This document shows positions 8,400-16,987 of a DNA stretch of 64,000 nucleotides, one piece after another. The notes under the pieces were generated by a model. It ran no database searches, was not told the origin of the DNA, and was given only the letters and a program-made list of their open reading frames with translations. Each line of letters starts with the position of its first letter. Position 1 is the first letter of the stretch. The stretch is from Aerococcus urinaeequi (GTDB lineage: Bacteria > Bacillota > Bacilli > Lactobacillales > Aerococcaceae), in the NCBI RefSeq assembly GCF_001543205.1, contig NZ_CP014162.1:1364001-1428000 (forward strand), read 5' to 3'. Both the position numbers and the translations under genes were made by a program.

Positions 8400-8732
8400 T
8401 CATTTAATGATTTTTATTGGCAAAAAGGGGATAGGTTGACAAGCGTATGTATATTGAGGGAGGGTTGTTGCTATACAAATCAATTCGCTACTTAAGAGAG
8501 CAGTCGTGTATAAAAGTTCAACTAACGCAGATTATTCTCTTACGTTCTATTGCAGTACTTTTTTGACAAAGCATTGACAACGTTTGTCCACGGGTAAAAG
8601 AAAACATACTTAAGGAAATGGTTGAAAAGCATTGTTAATTTTTACTAGAATAATGCTTACACTTAACTAAAATCAGCAAATTAAAAAGAATTATTCAATG
8701 CAAATTATAAAAAAGTCACTTCATTTTTATTA
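8400..8732. other. intergenic stretch with no recognised element
   Basis: AT-rich sequence between the YtrA-type promoter and repeat A1. I see no coding frame with a ribosome site and no convincing hairpin or promoter. Confidence 0.4.
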
Positions 8733-8870
8733 GAGGCTACGGCTAAATTTTAAAGCCAAGGCTGAAGCTTACCTAGCATGCTTTCGCGGTGAGCACAGGA
8801 TGGCCTGACGTATGTCATTCTGTTTGGTGTTCACGCCTTACAGAATGTATAGTCAGCCAAGCCGTAGGGT
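8733..8870 (+). repeat. structured intergenic repeat, family A, copy 1
   Basis: A ~135-base element closed by CTACGGCT (8737-8744) pairing with AGCCGTAG (8860-8867). Inside lie the block CCTAGCATGC, then GGATGGCCTGAC, and a nested stem pairing CATTCTGT with ACAGAATG. The same blocks recur in the other orientation at about 20208-20384 and 31087-31254, and in shortened form at 57650-57705. It is not coding. Confidence 0.7.
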
Positions 8871-8913
8871 TTAGAATTATTCACCCTAAAATTAGAATAT
8901 TATTAAGATTCAC

Positions 8914-8942
8914 TTGACTTTTTAATTTGGACATTTTATTAT
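8914..8942 (+). promoter_or_regulatory. promoter of the his operon
   Basis: TTGACT (8914-8919) and TATTAT (8937-8942) are 17 bases apart, immediately before the T-box leader. Confidence 0.65.
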
Positions 8943-8949
8943 GAGTATA

Positions 8950-9201
8950 ATCAAGTGAGAGACAGTAAAGATTAAGAGATAGGATCAACATTTCCAGAAA
9001 GTCTGTGGTTGCTGTGAACAGACAATGTCCCCTATGAAGACACGCCTTTGCTTAAATGACACTTAGTCCGGTGGCACCGTTATAGCCAGACTAGCGGATA
9101 AAGACTAGTCAATGAGGTTATAAGTGTGAACTTATAACGAATTAAGGTGGGAACACGTTTCGGCGTCCTTGATCCAGTGATGGATTGGGGGCGTTTTTTT
9201 T
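8950..9201 (+). promoter_or_regulatory. T-box leader, tRNA-His specific
   Basis: The T-box AATTAAGGTGGGAACACG (9140-9157) is followed by a terminator hairpin and T run (9161-9201). In the stem I loop, GAA-GA-CAC-GC-CTT places CAC (His) at the specifier position. The variable T-box base after UGG is G, which pairs with C73, the discriminator unique to bacterial tRNA-His. Codon, discriminator and downstream genes therefore agree. Uncharged tRNA-His should stabilise the antiterminator and turn on the operon. Confidence 0.93.
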
Positions 9202-9232
9202 ATAACATTTTGCATTTTAAAGGAGGGGCAAC

Positions 9233-10039
9233 ATGGCAACATCTTACGTATTACAACGAATTTCATTAGCGAGAGATTATCTTGAAACAGTATCGAATGC
9301 TGGTTTCCAATTAATTGATTTGAATATGGTTGAACCATTCGATGGGGACGGCAAAGCCGAATACCCAAGCAACATTGTATTTGAAAAGGAAGGGCAATTA
9401 TATGCCATTCGTAGTGACTGGACTCGGTCCATTTTAAATTACATGAAGACTTACGATCTTAAACAAGATAACTTCGCATACTATGGTCCAATGGTGAGAG
9501 ACCACCAATCAACTTACCAAGCAGGTGTTGAATTAGTGGAACCAAGTGCTAGTCAAATGGCTAATACCATTGAACTGCATTTAGATTTCGTTGAACAGAT
9601 GAGTCAAGCGTCTTTCAATATGATTGTTGTAAACAACGAAGAAATTTTAGATAAATACATTGAAAAATTTGCTTTTGGTCCTGAAATTAAGGGCTATGTA
9701 ATTGAAAAGAACTTGTCGGCTCTAGGTAACACCATTGGTAAAGACCATTATTTCTACCAGTTAATGGCTAAGCCGGTATCAGCACAATTTGATTTAGTGA
9801 AGAAAGACTTTGGCGATACGGAGGAAATGGCTGTGATTCATTTGCTTAAAGATACGCTTGAAAAGCGAAACACCAAAATGGTGCTTGATTTATCATTCCG
9901 GTCGCCGCAAAAATACTACAACGGCTTTTATTTCCAAGCCTTTTTACAAGGGAATTCCAAACCTATCTTCTCAGGTGGACAGTACGCTAACGGCTGGTTT
10001 GGGATTGGATTGAATTTATCTAAAGGAGGATTTCTATGA
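9233..10039 (+). CDS. hisZ: ATP phosphoribosyltransferase regulatory subunit
   Basis: HisZ is a catalytically dead histidyl-tRNA synthetase paralogue that completes the short form of HisG. The class II synthetase core is visible: an FQLIDLNMVEPFD segment, a motif-2-like YAIRSDWTRSILNY followed by YYGPMVRDH, and a C-terminal FSGGQYANG. At 268 residues it is shorter than most HisZ proteins (about 320-390). It is first in the operon, after the His T-box, and overlaps hisG by 4 bases. Confidence 0.88.
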   Translation: MATSYVLQRISLARDYLETVSNAGFQLIDLNMVEPFDGDGKAEYPSNIVFEKEGQLYAIRSDWTRSILNYMKTYDLKQDNFAYYGPMVRDHQSTYQAGVELVEPSASQMANTIELHLDFVEQMSQASFNMIVVNNEEILDKYIEKFAFGPEIKGYVIEKNLSALGNTIGKDHYFYQLMAKPVSAQFDLVKKDFGDTEEMAVIHLLKDTLEKRNTKMVLDLSFRSPQKYYNGFYFQAFLQGNSKPIFSGGQYANGWFGIGLNLSKGGFL

Positions 10040-10644
10040 TTACTGTGGCTTTAGCAAAGGGTCGTGTTTACAAGGCTTTCAATAAATTTTTAGCAGATAA
10101 GGATTTAAATGACTATGCGGAGGCCTTGACAGATAGTGGTCGTGATCTCTTCCGTGAGGTTGGCGGGGTTAAATTCATTTTCGCAAAAGGAAAAGATGTC
10201 CCTACTTATGTGGAGCAGGGGGTTGCGGACCTCGGTGTTGTAGGGTCTGACACGATTGCCGAAAAGTTGTTCAATGTCTTGAATGTGTCTGAATTGCCAT
10301 TTGGTCAATGTCGACTAGCGATTGCCGGGCCTACTAACTTGGATGAATCAGATATCAAAGTGGTGGCAACATCATTTCCAAATATTACCCGCAAGTACTT
10401 TAACCAACAAAAGCAAGATGTATCGTTAATCTTCTTAAACGGTTCGGTTGAATTGGCACCGATTCTAGGCTTAGCTGATGCGATTGTGGATATTGTCCAA
10501 ACTGGGACAACCTTAAAAGAAAATGACCTAGAGGAGTACAAAACTATTTTGCCGGTACAAGCACGACTGATTGCCAACAAGCAGTCATTCTATACGAAAG
10601 AGAAGGAAATCTACAAGTTTATGCAAGAAATTGAGGTGGTATAA
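10036..10644 (+). CDS. hisG: ATP phosphoribosyltransferase catalytic subunit, short form
   Basis: Catalyses the first, committed step of histidine synthesis, joining ATP and PRPP. At 202 residues it is the HisZ-dependent short form lacking the C-terminal regulatory domain. Motifs include ALAKGR at the N-terminus, DLGVVGSDTI, and the PRPP site DAIVDIVQTGTTLKEN. A strong AAAGGAGG site lies inside the end of hisZ. Confidence 0.95.
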   Translation: MITVALAKGRVYKAFNKFLADKDLNDYAEALTDSGRDLFREVGGVKFIFAKGKDVPTYVEQGVADLGVVGSDTIAEKLFNVLNVSELPFGQCRLAIAGPTNLDESDIKVVATSFPNITRKYFNQQKQDVSLIFLNGSVELAPILGLADAIVDIVQTGTTLKENDLEEYKTILPVQARLIANKQSFYTKEKEIYKFMQEIEVV

Positions 10645-11895
10645 GTGGATGTAGCAGCATTTCAAGCGGCATTTAGCACAAAGAATCAAGAGACAGTAGA
10701 CCTAAACCGGTTGGTGGCTGTGCAAGAGATGATTCAAGCGGTTCAGGCAAGTGGAGACCAGGCAGTCATTGACTATACTAACCAATTCGATGGGCAAGCC
10801 TATACGAATCCAGAAGATTTTAAAGTTTCCTTTGAACGTTTAAAAGCGTCTTGGGACAACTTAGATCCAACTTTAAAAGAAGCTTTGCGGATTGCTAAAG
10901 ACCGAATTGAACGTTATGAACAAGCTGCCTTATACTCAGACCGACCAGGGGAAGAAATTTCCTATGTTTACAACGCTTTAGATAGTGCAGGATTTTATAT
11001 TCCTGGTGGGAAGGCCTTGTACCCGTCAACAGTTTTGATGACGGTTGTGCCAGCCCTTGTTGCGGGGGTCGAAAAATTGGTGGTGACAACGCCTGTTTTC
11101 ACGGAAGAATCAGTGACTTTCGCAGCCTTATACTTATGCGGGATCCGAGACAATGTGTATGCGATTGGTGGGGCGCAAGCCGTTGCTGCTATGGCTTACG
11201 GGACGGAAACGATTCCTAGGGTAGACAAGATTTGTGGTCCAGGGAATGCCTATGTGGCGACTGCCAAACGGTTGGTCAACGGGGATGTATCGATTGATGC
11301 TATTGCTGGGCCGAGTGAAATCCTCCTATATGTGGATGAAACGATTCCGGTTGATGCCATTGTTTACGATATTTTCGCTCAGGCGGAACATGACCAAGAC
11401 GCTCGGACTTTCCTCTTATGTGAGTCAGAAGATTTTCTTGGCAAAATAGCCGACCGCATGCAAGTTTTGTTGCCGAGCCAAAAAAGAGCGGACATTATTG
11501 AAGCTTCAGTTAAAAACAATCACTATGCAATCTGTGATACGAGAGAGCAATTGATCGCCGTATTGAATGACATTGCACCAGAGCACGTGTCCATTCAACA
11601 TACAGCTCAAGATGAGATTGTTGAACAAATCAAATACGCGGGTGCTGTTTTCAAAGGCTACTACGCTATGGAAGCTATTGGTGACTATGTGGCAGGGCCA
11701 TCGCATGTCTTACCAACTGGGCGGACTGCCCGGTTCTCGCATGGTTTAACCGCCAATGATTTCCGGACTTCACATGCTATTATTAATACATCAAAAGCCA
11801 GCTATGAAGCTATTGGGCCAGCTGGTCAAGCGATTGCTGAGGCTGAAGGTCTGGATTGCCATGCTCAGTCAATTGCCATTCGAAAGGAAGGGTAA
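10645..11895 (+). CDS. hisD: histidinol dehydrogenase
   Basis: Performs the final two NAD-dependent oxidations of histidinol to histidine. The 416-residue length is usual. Diagnostic segments are YIPGGKALYPSTVLMT, VDKICGPGNAYVATAKR, IAGPSEILLY, FAQAEHDQDA and GPSHVLPTGRTARFSHGL. It uses a GTG start directly after the hisG TAA, with GAGGTGG upstream. Confidence 0.95.
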   Translation: MDVAAFQAAFSTKNQETVDLNRLVAVQEMIQAVQASGDQAVIDYTNQFDGQAYTNPEDFKVSFERLKASWDNLDPTLKEALRIAKDRIERYEQAALYSDRPGEEISYVYNALDSAGFYIPGGKALYPSTVLMTVVPALVAGVEKLVVTTPVFTEESVTFAALYLCGIRDNVYAIGGAQAVAAMAYGTETIPRVDKICGPGNAYVATAKRLVNGDVSIDAIAGPSEILLYVDETIPVDAIVYDIFAQAEHDQDARTFLLCESEDFLGKIADRMQVLLPSQKRADIIEASVKNNHYAICDTREQLIAVLNDIAPEHVSIQHTAQDEIVEQIKYAGAVFKGYYAMEAIGDYVAGPSHVLPTGRTARFSHGLTANDFRTSHAIINTSKASYEAIGPAGQAIAEAEGLDCHAQSIAIRKEG

Positions 11896-11898
11896 GCT

Positions 11899-12939
11899 AT
11901 GAAAACCGAGGATTATTTAAAAACGATTGAAGTGAATCAAGAGGGTGACACGGTAATTATGAACCGCAACACCTCTCCAATTCGTCCCTTGTCAGATCAA
12001 GATATTGTGGATGCGGTCTTGGCCACCCCTTTTAACCAGTATCCTGAAGACGAAGAAGCTAATTTCATCGCGGCGTATGCAAATTACGCCGGTCTTAATC
12101 CAAAGAATGTGGCTGTTGCTAACGGGTCAGATGAGTGGATTCAGAAATTGATTATCCAGTTTGGCCGCGGGGGTGTCTTGGCAGTTGATCCTGATTTCTT
12201 TATGTACCAGGATTACGCCAACCAGTTGGACTTCCCCTTTTTCCAGGTAGAGAGTGAAAAGGACTTCACTTTTACTTTAGACACAATTATCGGAGCTTTA
12301 GATGAATTTAAGCCGTCTTTATTCTTCTTGTCGAACCCGCAAAATCCTACGGGCCAGCAGTTTTCTGAGGAATTTTTACAGAACTTGGCGGATGAAACGG
12401 CAGATCGAGATATCACTTTTGTGATCGATGAAGCTTATATTGAATTCGGCCAGGACTATCAACGACCAGATAATGACAACGTCCTATTTATTCGGACCCT
12501 ATCTAAGATTTATGGGGTAGCGGGTTTACGGGTTGGTATCGCCTTTGGGCAGGGACCTCGTTTCGACAAATTGAAGGAGATTAACCACCCTTATCCTATG
12601 AATAGTGTGTCACTAAACCTTGCCAGCAAGCTGTTTGAGGATACCAAGCGACTAGATGAGTGGGTGAATTACCAACGCGATATCAAGCAGGAATTGCAGG
12701 AGGCTTTTGACCAGGTTGCTGATCTAGTCACTGTGATTCCGTCCGCAACGAATTTTGTGTTTATCTTTGGCGATTTGGTCCCAGATTTAGACCAGTATTT
12801 AGCGGACAATGGCTTCGTTGGCCGTAAGTATGCAGATGGGAAAATGGTAAATGCGGCGCGATATTCGGTAATCGATTCAGCTGAATATCCCAAGTTAAAG
12901 GCAACAATCAAAGCATGGAGGGAACAAATTGAAGATTAA
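11899..12939 (+). CDS. hisC: histidinol-phosphate aminotransferase
   Basis: A PLP-dependent class II aminotransferase of 346 residues. FLSNPQNPTGQQFS is the family's Asn-containing motif and RTLSKIYGVAGLRVG holds the PLP lysine. It lies between hisD and hisB, an order that differs from Bacillus subtilis. The stop overlaps the start region of hisB. Confidence 0.94.
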   Translation: MKTEDYLKTIEVNQEGDTVIMNRNTSPIRPLSDQDIVDAVLATPFNQYPEDEEANFIAAYANYAGLNPKNVAVANGSDEWIQKLIIQFGRGGVLAVDPDFFMYQDYANQLDFPFFQVESEKDFTFTLDTIIGALDEFKPSLFFLSNPQNPTGQQFSEEFLQNLADETADRDITFVIDEAYIEFGQDYQRPDNDNVLFIRTLSKIYGVAGLRVGIAFGQGPRFDKLKEINHPYPMNSVSLNLASKLFEDTKRLDEWVNYQRDIKQELQEAFDQVADLVTVIPSATNFVFIFGDLVPDLDQYLADNGFVGRKYADGKMVNAARYSVIDSAEYPKLKATIKAWREQIED

Positions 12940-13507
12940 AGAGCGGAATACCTTAGAAACGCAAATCAAGCTGGGCCTGGCTAAGACGGATGGGTCTGAA
13001 CAAACATCCATCAATACTGGCGTGGGTTTCCTTGACCACATGTTAACCCTATTTACCTTCCATTCGGGCCTTGATTTATATGTTGAAGCCAAGGGGGACA
13101 CTTGGGTTGATGACCATCATGTCACTGAAGATATTGGGATTTTACTGGGTGAAGCTATTCGTGACCTTTACCAAGCCCAACCTTCATACGAACGGTACGG
13201 ATCATATTTTTTGCCCATGGACGAAACCTTAGCCCGTGTCGTATTAGACTTATCAGGCCGACCAGTCTTAGTTTATGACGCCAACTTTTCAGCTGAAAAA
13301 GTGGGGGCCTTTGATACCGAACTTGTCAAAGAATTCTTCTACGCCGTAGCTATGAACGCTCGCATGACACTACATATTGACCTATTGAAAAACGGCAACA
13401 CCCACCACGAAATCGAAGGCATTTTTAAAGCATTCGCCCGTGCCCTAAAAATCGCTTTGAAAGAAACAGACGGCGGCGTCCCATCCTCAAAAGGATTGAT
13501 TCAATAA
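12929..13507 (+). CDS. hisB: imidazoleglycerol-phosphate dehydratase
   Basis: A 192-residue monofunctional dehydratase with the metal-binding GVGFLDHMLTLFTFHSG, DDHHVTEDIGI, MNARMTLHI and THHEIEGIFKAFARAL motifs. Translation starts at TTG 12929 inside the end of hisC, 6 bases after GGAGGG. In many Firmicutes hisH follows directly; here 161 non-coding bases follow instead. Confidence 0.94.
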   Translation: MKIKERNTLETQIKLGLAKTDGSEQTSINTGVGFLDHMLTLFTFHSGLDLYVEAKGDTWVDDHHVTEDIGILLGEAIRDLYQAQPSYERYGSYFLPMDETLARVVLDLSGRPVLVYDANFSAEKVGAFDTELVKEFFYAVAMNARMTLHIDLLKNGNTHHEIEGIFKAFARALKIALKETDGGVPSSKGLIQ

Positions 13508-13668
13508 GTCAGGGTGTTTTGATCAAGAATAAGTGGCATGTCGTTGGATATTGATTGATATATATATTCAATACACGATCTATAAATGATTACTACACAG
13601 ACTTAAAAAGAAGCCGTTGGCTTCATAAGTAAAATAAAATCATTTTTACAAAAAGGAGGCAATTATCC
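13508..13668 (+). other. gap in the his operon where hisH would be expected
   Basis: No glutamine amidotransferase reading frame or fragment is visible. The stretch contains a short hairpin, GAAGCC-GTT-GGCTTC near 13611, without a T run, and then AAAGGAGG for hisA. It looks like a healed deletion site, but no remnant of hisH could be identified. Confidence 0.55.
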
Positions 13669-14367
13669 ATGGAAATTATCCCTGCTATTGACCTGATTGA
13701 TGGCAAAAGCGTTCGCTTACAACAAGGTGACTATGACAAACAAGTCGTCATGCCGATGTCAGCAGCCGAAGCGGTGACCTACTACAGCCAATTCCCACAG
13801 GTGACGAGAATTCACGTGGTGGACTTGATTGGCGCTACTAAACAAGCGGCTGTTGAAGGTGACACTGTTGAAGTTTTAAAATCTCTAACTGATATTCCTT
13901 TAGAAATCGGTGGCGGTATCCGCGACTTAGAAACTATCGATTTATACGATAAATTAGGCATTGACTACTTCATTCTAGGTACAAGAGCCATCATGGATGT
14001 GCCTTGGTTAAAAGAAGCTGTCGCTAAGTATCCTGGCCGTATCTATGTTGGTCTAGATTGTAAAGATGAAGCGATTTATATCAATGGTTGGAAAGAGGCA
14101 TCTGGCCGCTACATCCAAGAATACCTTGAAGAAATTGCCGACTTAGATATCGCCGGCATTATCTATACTGATATTTATAAAGATGGCATGGAAGCCGGCC
14201 CTAATGTAGAGAAGACGGGCCAAATCCAACGTATCACCAAACACCAAGTCGTTGCTTCTGGCGGTGTGAGGAGCCGGCATGATTTAGATGCCCTTGAAGC
14301 ACAAGGCGTAAACCAAGCAATTGTCGGAAAAGCTGCACAGAATCCAAGTTTTTGGGAAGGACTGTAA
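13669..14367 (+). CDS. hisA: ProFAR isomerase
   Basis: A 232-residue half-barrel-repeat TIM barrel that isomerises ProFAR to PRFAR. Catalytic Asp residues sit in IIPAIDLIDGKSVRLQQGD (residue 8) and VGLDCKDE; phosphate loops are EIGGGIRD and VASGGVRS. It begins after the hisB-hisA gap with its own strong ribosome site, and is followed 4 bases later by hisF. Confidence 0.93.
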   Translation: MEIIPAIDLIDGKSVRLQQGDYDKQVVMPMSAAEAVTYYSQFPQVTRIHVVDLIGATKQAAVEGDTVEVLKSLTDIPLEIGGGIRDLETIDLYDKLGIDYFILGTRAIMDVPWLKEAVAKYPGRIYVGLDCKDEAIYINGWKEASGRYIQEYLEEIADLDIAGIIYTDIYKDGMEAGPNVEKTGQIQRITKHQVVASGGVRSRHDLDALEAQGVNQAIVGKAAQNPSFWEGL

Positions 14368-14370
14368 ACT

Positions 14371-15117
14371 ATGAAAAAGATTATTCCATGTTTAGATACG
14401 CGCGACGGTAAATTAGTCAAAGGTGTTCACTTTGTAGATGTAAAAGAGTTAGGGGACCCCGTTGATTTTGCCAAAAAATATTCAGACGCAGGTGCTGATG
14501 AATTAGTCATCCTAGATATTACGAAAACGACTGACGGTCACCAATTACGTACGCAAATGATTGCGGATGTAGCCAACGCTATTGATATTCCATTGACTGT
14601 TGGTGGGGGAATAGCCTCTGTTCAAGATATTCAAGACGCTCTTGATGCAGGTGCCAGCAAAGTCGGTATTAACTCAGCGGCTGTAAAAAATCCTGACTTC
14701 ATTAATGAAGCGGTAGCCAAATTCGGTTCTGATGCGGTAACGATTGCCGTAGATATGGCTTATGATGAAGCGAAAGGTGACTACTTCGTGTACACTAACG
14801 CAGGTCAAACGCAAATCGACATTAACGCCCTTGAATGGTGTAAAGAGTGTGAAGAACGCGGTGCTGGCGCCTTACTAATCACTTCAATTGATACTGACGG
14901 TGCCTACACAGGTTTTGATATTCCATTCTTGAAATTGGCTTCTGAGACCGTTTCGATTCCAATTATCGCTTCAGGTGGTGCGAGCGGTATCCAAGATTTC
15001 ATTGACTTGTTCCAACAAACAAACCTAGAGGCAGGACTTGCGGCATCTATTTTCCACAAGGGAGAAGTAGCGATCGAAGATTTAAAAGCAGCACTTATCG
15101 CAGAAGGGATTGACTAG
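14371..15117 (+). CDS. hisF: imidazole glycerol phosphate synthase, cyclase subunit
   Basis: Joins ammonia to PRFAR and cyclises it. The 248-residue TIM barrel keeps the catalytic Asp residues: Asp9 in IIPCLDTRDG and Asp128 in TIAVDMAY (Asp11 and Asp130 in Thermotoga HisF). Of the four residues that form the ammonia gate facing HisH (Arg5, Glu46, Lys99, Glu167 in Thermotoga), Glu44 and Lys97 are kept, but Arg5 is Lys3 and Glu167 is Ala167 (RGAGALLITSID). With hisH absent from the operon, the enzyme may use free ammonia or a different glutaminase. Confidence 0.92.
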   Translation: MKKIIPCLDTRDGKLVKGVHFVDVKELGDPVDFAKKYSDAGADELVILDITKTTDGHQLRTQMIADVANAIDIPLTVGGGIASVQDIQDALDAGASKVGINSAAVKNPDFINEAVAKFGSDAVTIAVDMAYDEAKGDYFVYTNAGQTQIDINALEWCKECEERGAGALLITSIDTDGAYTGFDIPFLKLASETVSIPIIASGGASGIQDFIDLFQQTNLEAGLAASIFHKGEVAIEDLKAALIAEGID

Positions 15118-15120
15118 TAA

Positions 15121-15759
15121 ATGACAGCAATTGATTTTGGCAAAAACGGTGGGCTTGTCCCAGCTATCTTGCAAGATTACCGGACAAATCAAGTCTTAAT
15201 GTTGGGTTACATGAATGAAGAAGCTTACGAACTAACGGTAAGTGAAGGTGTAGCTTGGTTTTATTCACGTTCTAAAGGACGTCTTTGGAAAAAGGGTGAA
15301 ACTTCAGGCAACTTGCAAGAAGTGGTAAAAATTGAGTTGGACTGTGACCAAGATACCCTATTGGTACAGGTGCGCCCAACTGGCCCAACTTGCCATACGG
15401 GTAGCCAGTCATGTTTTGGAGATGATTTCTTCAACTTGAATATCCTTGAAAAAACGGTGGTCGACAAAGTGGGCAATCCTAAAGAAGGGTCGTATACGTC
15501 TTACTTGATGGAACAGGGTTTGGATAAGATTCTTAAAAAATGCGGGGAGGAAATGACGGAAGTCGTGATCGCCGCGAAAAATGCCCAGGCCGGTCAAGGA
15601 AATGATGAATTAGTATCTGAAACCAGTGACTTACTTTACCACCTGCTAGTTTTATTAGTTGAAAGAGGCCTGTCGTTAACAGATATTGAAGCAGCCTTAA
15701 ATACCCGTCACGGCCAATATCATACCTATTCTGTCCGTAAAGAAATCGAAGATTATTAA
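15121..15759 (+). CDS. hisI: bifunctional phosphoribosyl-AMP cyclohydrolase / phosphoribosyl-ATP pyrophosphohydrolase
   Basis: A fusion of HisI and HisE catalysing the second and third steps. The cyclohydrolase half (residues 1-115) has [19 protein letters not shown] and the zinc-site [11 protein letters not shown]...[12 protein letters not shown]. The HisE half (about 120-212) has [16 protein letters not shown] and [17 protein letters not shown]. It is the last his gene; no terminator follows closely before the next T-box leader. Confidence 0.93.
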   Translation: MTAIDFGKNGGLVPAILQDYRTNQVLMLGYMNEEAYELTVSEGVAWFYSRSKGRLWKKGETSGNLQEVVKIELDCDQDTLLVQVRPTGPTCHTGSQSCFGDDFFNLNILEKTVVDKVGNPKEGSYTSYLMEQGLDKILKKCGEEMTEVVIAAKNAQAGQGNDELVSETSDLLYHLLVLLVERGLSLTDIEAALNTRHGQYHTYSVRKEIEDY

Positions 15760-15798
15760 GATAGAATGAACTATATTAGAATTATATTAAAATTGTTG

Positions 15799-15827
15799 TT
15801 GACACTTATCATAAATTTTAATATACT
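15799..15827 (+). promoter_or_regulatory. promoter of the Val-type T-box operon
   Basis: TTGACA (15799-15804) and TATACT (15822-15827) with a 17-base spacer, just upstream of the T-box leader. Confidence 0.8.
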
Positions 15828-15834
15828 GATGTCA

Positions 15835-16133
15835 GTAAATAAAACAAGTTGATGCGTTGAGAAGTAGAAGTAAGTTAGACGCTTGTGCACAGAAAGTACC
15901 GATTGTTGAGAAGGTATGACAAGCCCTAATTGAAAAGTAGACTTTGAGCTGTAGATGCGATCCACCTAAAGGGTGGTTGAGTGTTTACCGGGTGCTGCCG
16001 TTAAAATGCCAGTTGATCGGATGAATGTCCCGTCAACGTGAGTCTAATAGTCTAACCAACTATTAGAAAAATTAAAGGTGGTACCGTGCAGAAAGCGCCC
16101 TTTGACTTAACCAGTCAAAGGGCGCTTTTTTTA
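15835..16133 (+). promoter_or_regulatory. T-box leader, probably tRNA-Val specific
   Basis: The T-box AAATTAAAGGTGGTACCGTGC (16069-16089) is followed by a strong terminator, AAAGCGCCCTTTGACT with AGTCAAAGGGCGCTTT plus T run (16092-16132). In the stem I loop, GAA-AA-GTA-GA-CTT has the same spacing as the His leader at 8950-9201 and places GTA (Val) in the specifier slot. The T-box variable base is U, matching A73 of tRNA-Val. Other A73 tRNAs would need a shifted register, so Val is likely but not proven. Confidence 0.8.
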
Positions 16134-16249
16134 TTTACTAAAAACTTAAAATATATGTAAAAAACTAGGAGCAATAAAGATAAGACGAATCAAATTGTCA
16201 CTAGTAAGCCATATAACAGACTTGTAGTAGTGATTAGGAGGATTTTTCA

Positions 16250-16975
16250 ATGACATTATTAGCAGATTTAAAACAAGCTCCCACAGCGATCATTCCCGCT
16301 TGTGGCGACGGCCATACTTTTCAAATGTTAGCCAACAGCAAGGCACCAGCCATTTTCCTATCTGGTCAATTAACCACTGACCATTTAATTGCGGAGGGTG
16401 ACCAAGGGTTGTTGTCGATCACTGAATATAAAAATTATGCATTCAGTTTGGGATTGAAGAAGGCGCAACCCTTGTTGTTAGATCTACAATCGGGATTTGG
16501 GAATCCTTTAAACACCTACTATGCAGCAAAAGAATTGGAACGTTCGGGTGCGGACATCATGATTTTATCAGATCAAAAATACCCGGCCCACAACACTGAT
16601 CAACCAGCCACAACCACTGCGGAGGACTTCATTGGGAAAATTCGCGCAGGACTTGACGGCATTGAAAACTCAGACATTGAAATTTGGGCGCGGCTAGAAG
16701 GTTTGCATGAATACGGTCTAGAAGGATTTAAAGACCGAGCACGATATGCCTATAACGCGGGTGCCAAAGCCATTATCTTAGACCACTATACAGACGCTGA
16801 TCTAGAAACCCTAGCCAAGGCTGATTTACCATTGCCATTATTAGCTACATTAAAAGCAGGGCAAACAGCTAAAGCAATTGACGCCGATAACTTCTACGGT
16901 TATCTAGATTTAGGCCATTTAGCCTTAGCCGCTCACAAAGCACTTGAAACCGCCATGGCAGACTTATTGAAGTAA
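16250..16975 (+). CDS. divergent isocitrate lyase/PEP mutase superfamily protein
   Basis: A 241-residue TIM-barrel protein aligning with the isocitrate lyase/PEP mutase superfamily along its whole length. Catalytic motifs are altered: LLDLQSGFGNP stands where the canonical neighbour has FADSDTGYGD, LSDQKYP replaces EDQVWPKRCGH so the catalytic Cys is missing, and WARLEG replaces SRTDAR. It may be a different enzyme, a regulatory partner or a pseudoenzyme. First gene after the T-box, 12 bases before the canonical lyase, ribosome site AGGAGG. Confidence 0.75.
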   Translation: MTLLADLKQAPTAIIPACGDGHTFQMLANSKAPAIFLSGQLTTDHLIAEGDQGLLSITEYKNYAFSLGLKKAQPLLLDLQSGFGNPLNTYYAAKELERSGADIMILSDQKYPAHNTDQPATTTAEDFIGKIRAGLDGIENSDIEIWARLEGLHEYGLEGFKDRARYAYNAGAKAIILDHYTDADLETLAKADLPLPLLATLKAGQTAKAIDADNFYGYLDLGHLALAAHKALETAMADLLK

Positions 16976-16987
16976 AGGAAGGTAGCT

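Noticed and set aside
9132-9368. 78-codon minus-strand frame across the His T-box terminator and hisZ
   Set aside because: Crosses an RNA regulator and the start of a real gene; shadow frame.
13508-13668. possible hidden hisH
   Set aside because: Only 161 bases with stops in all frames; no amidotransferase motif such as the Cys nucleophile elbow.
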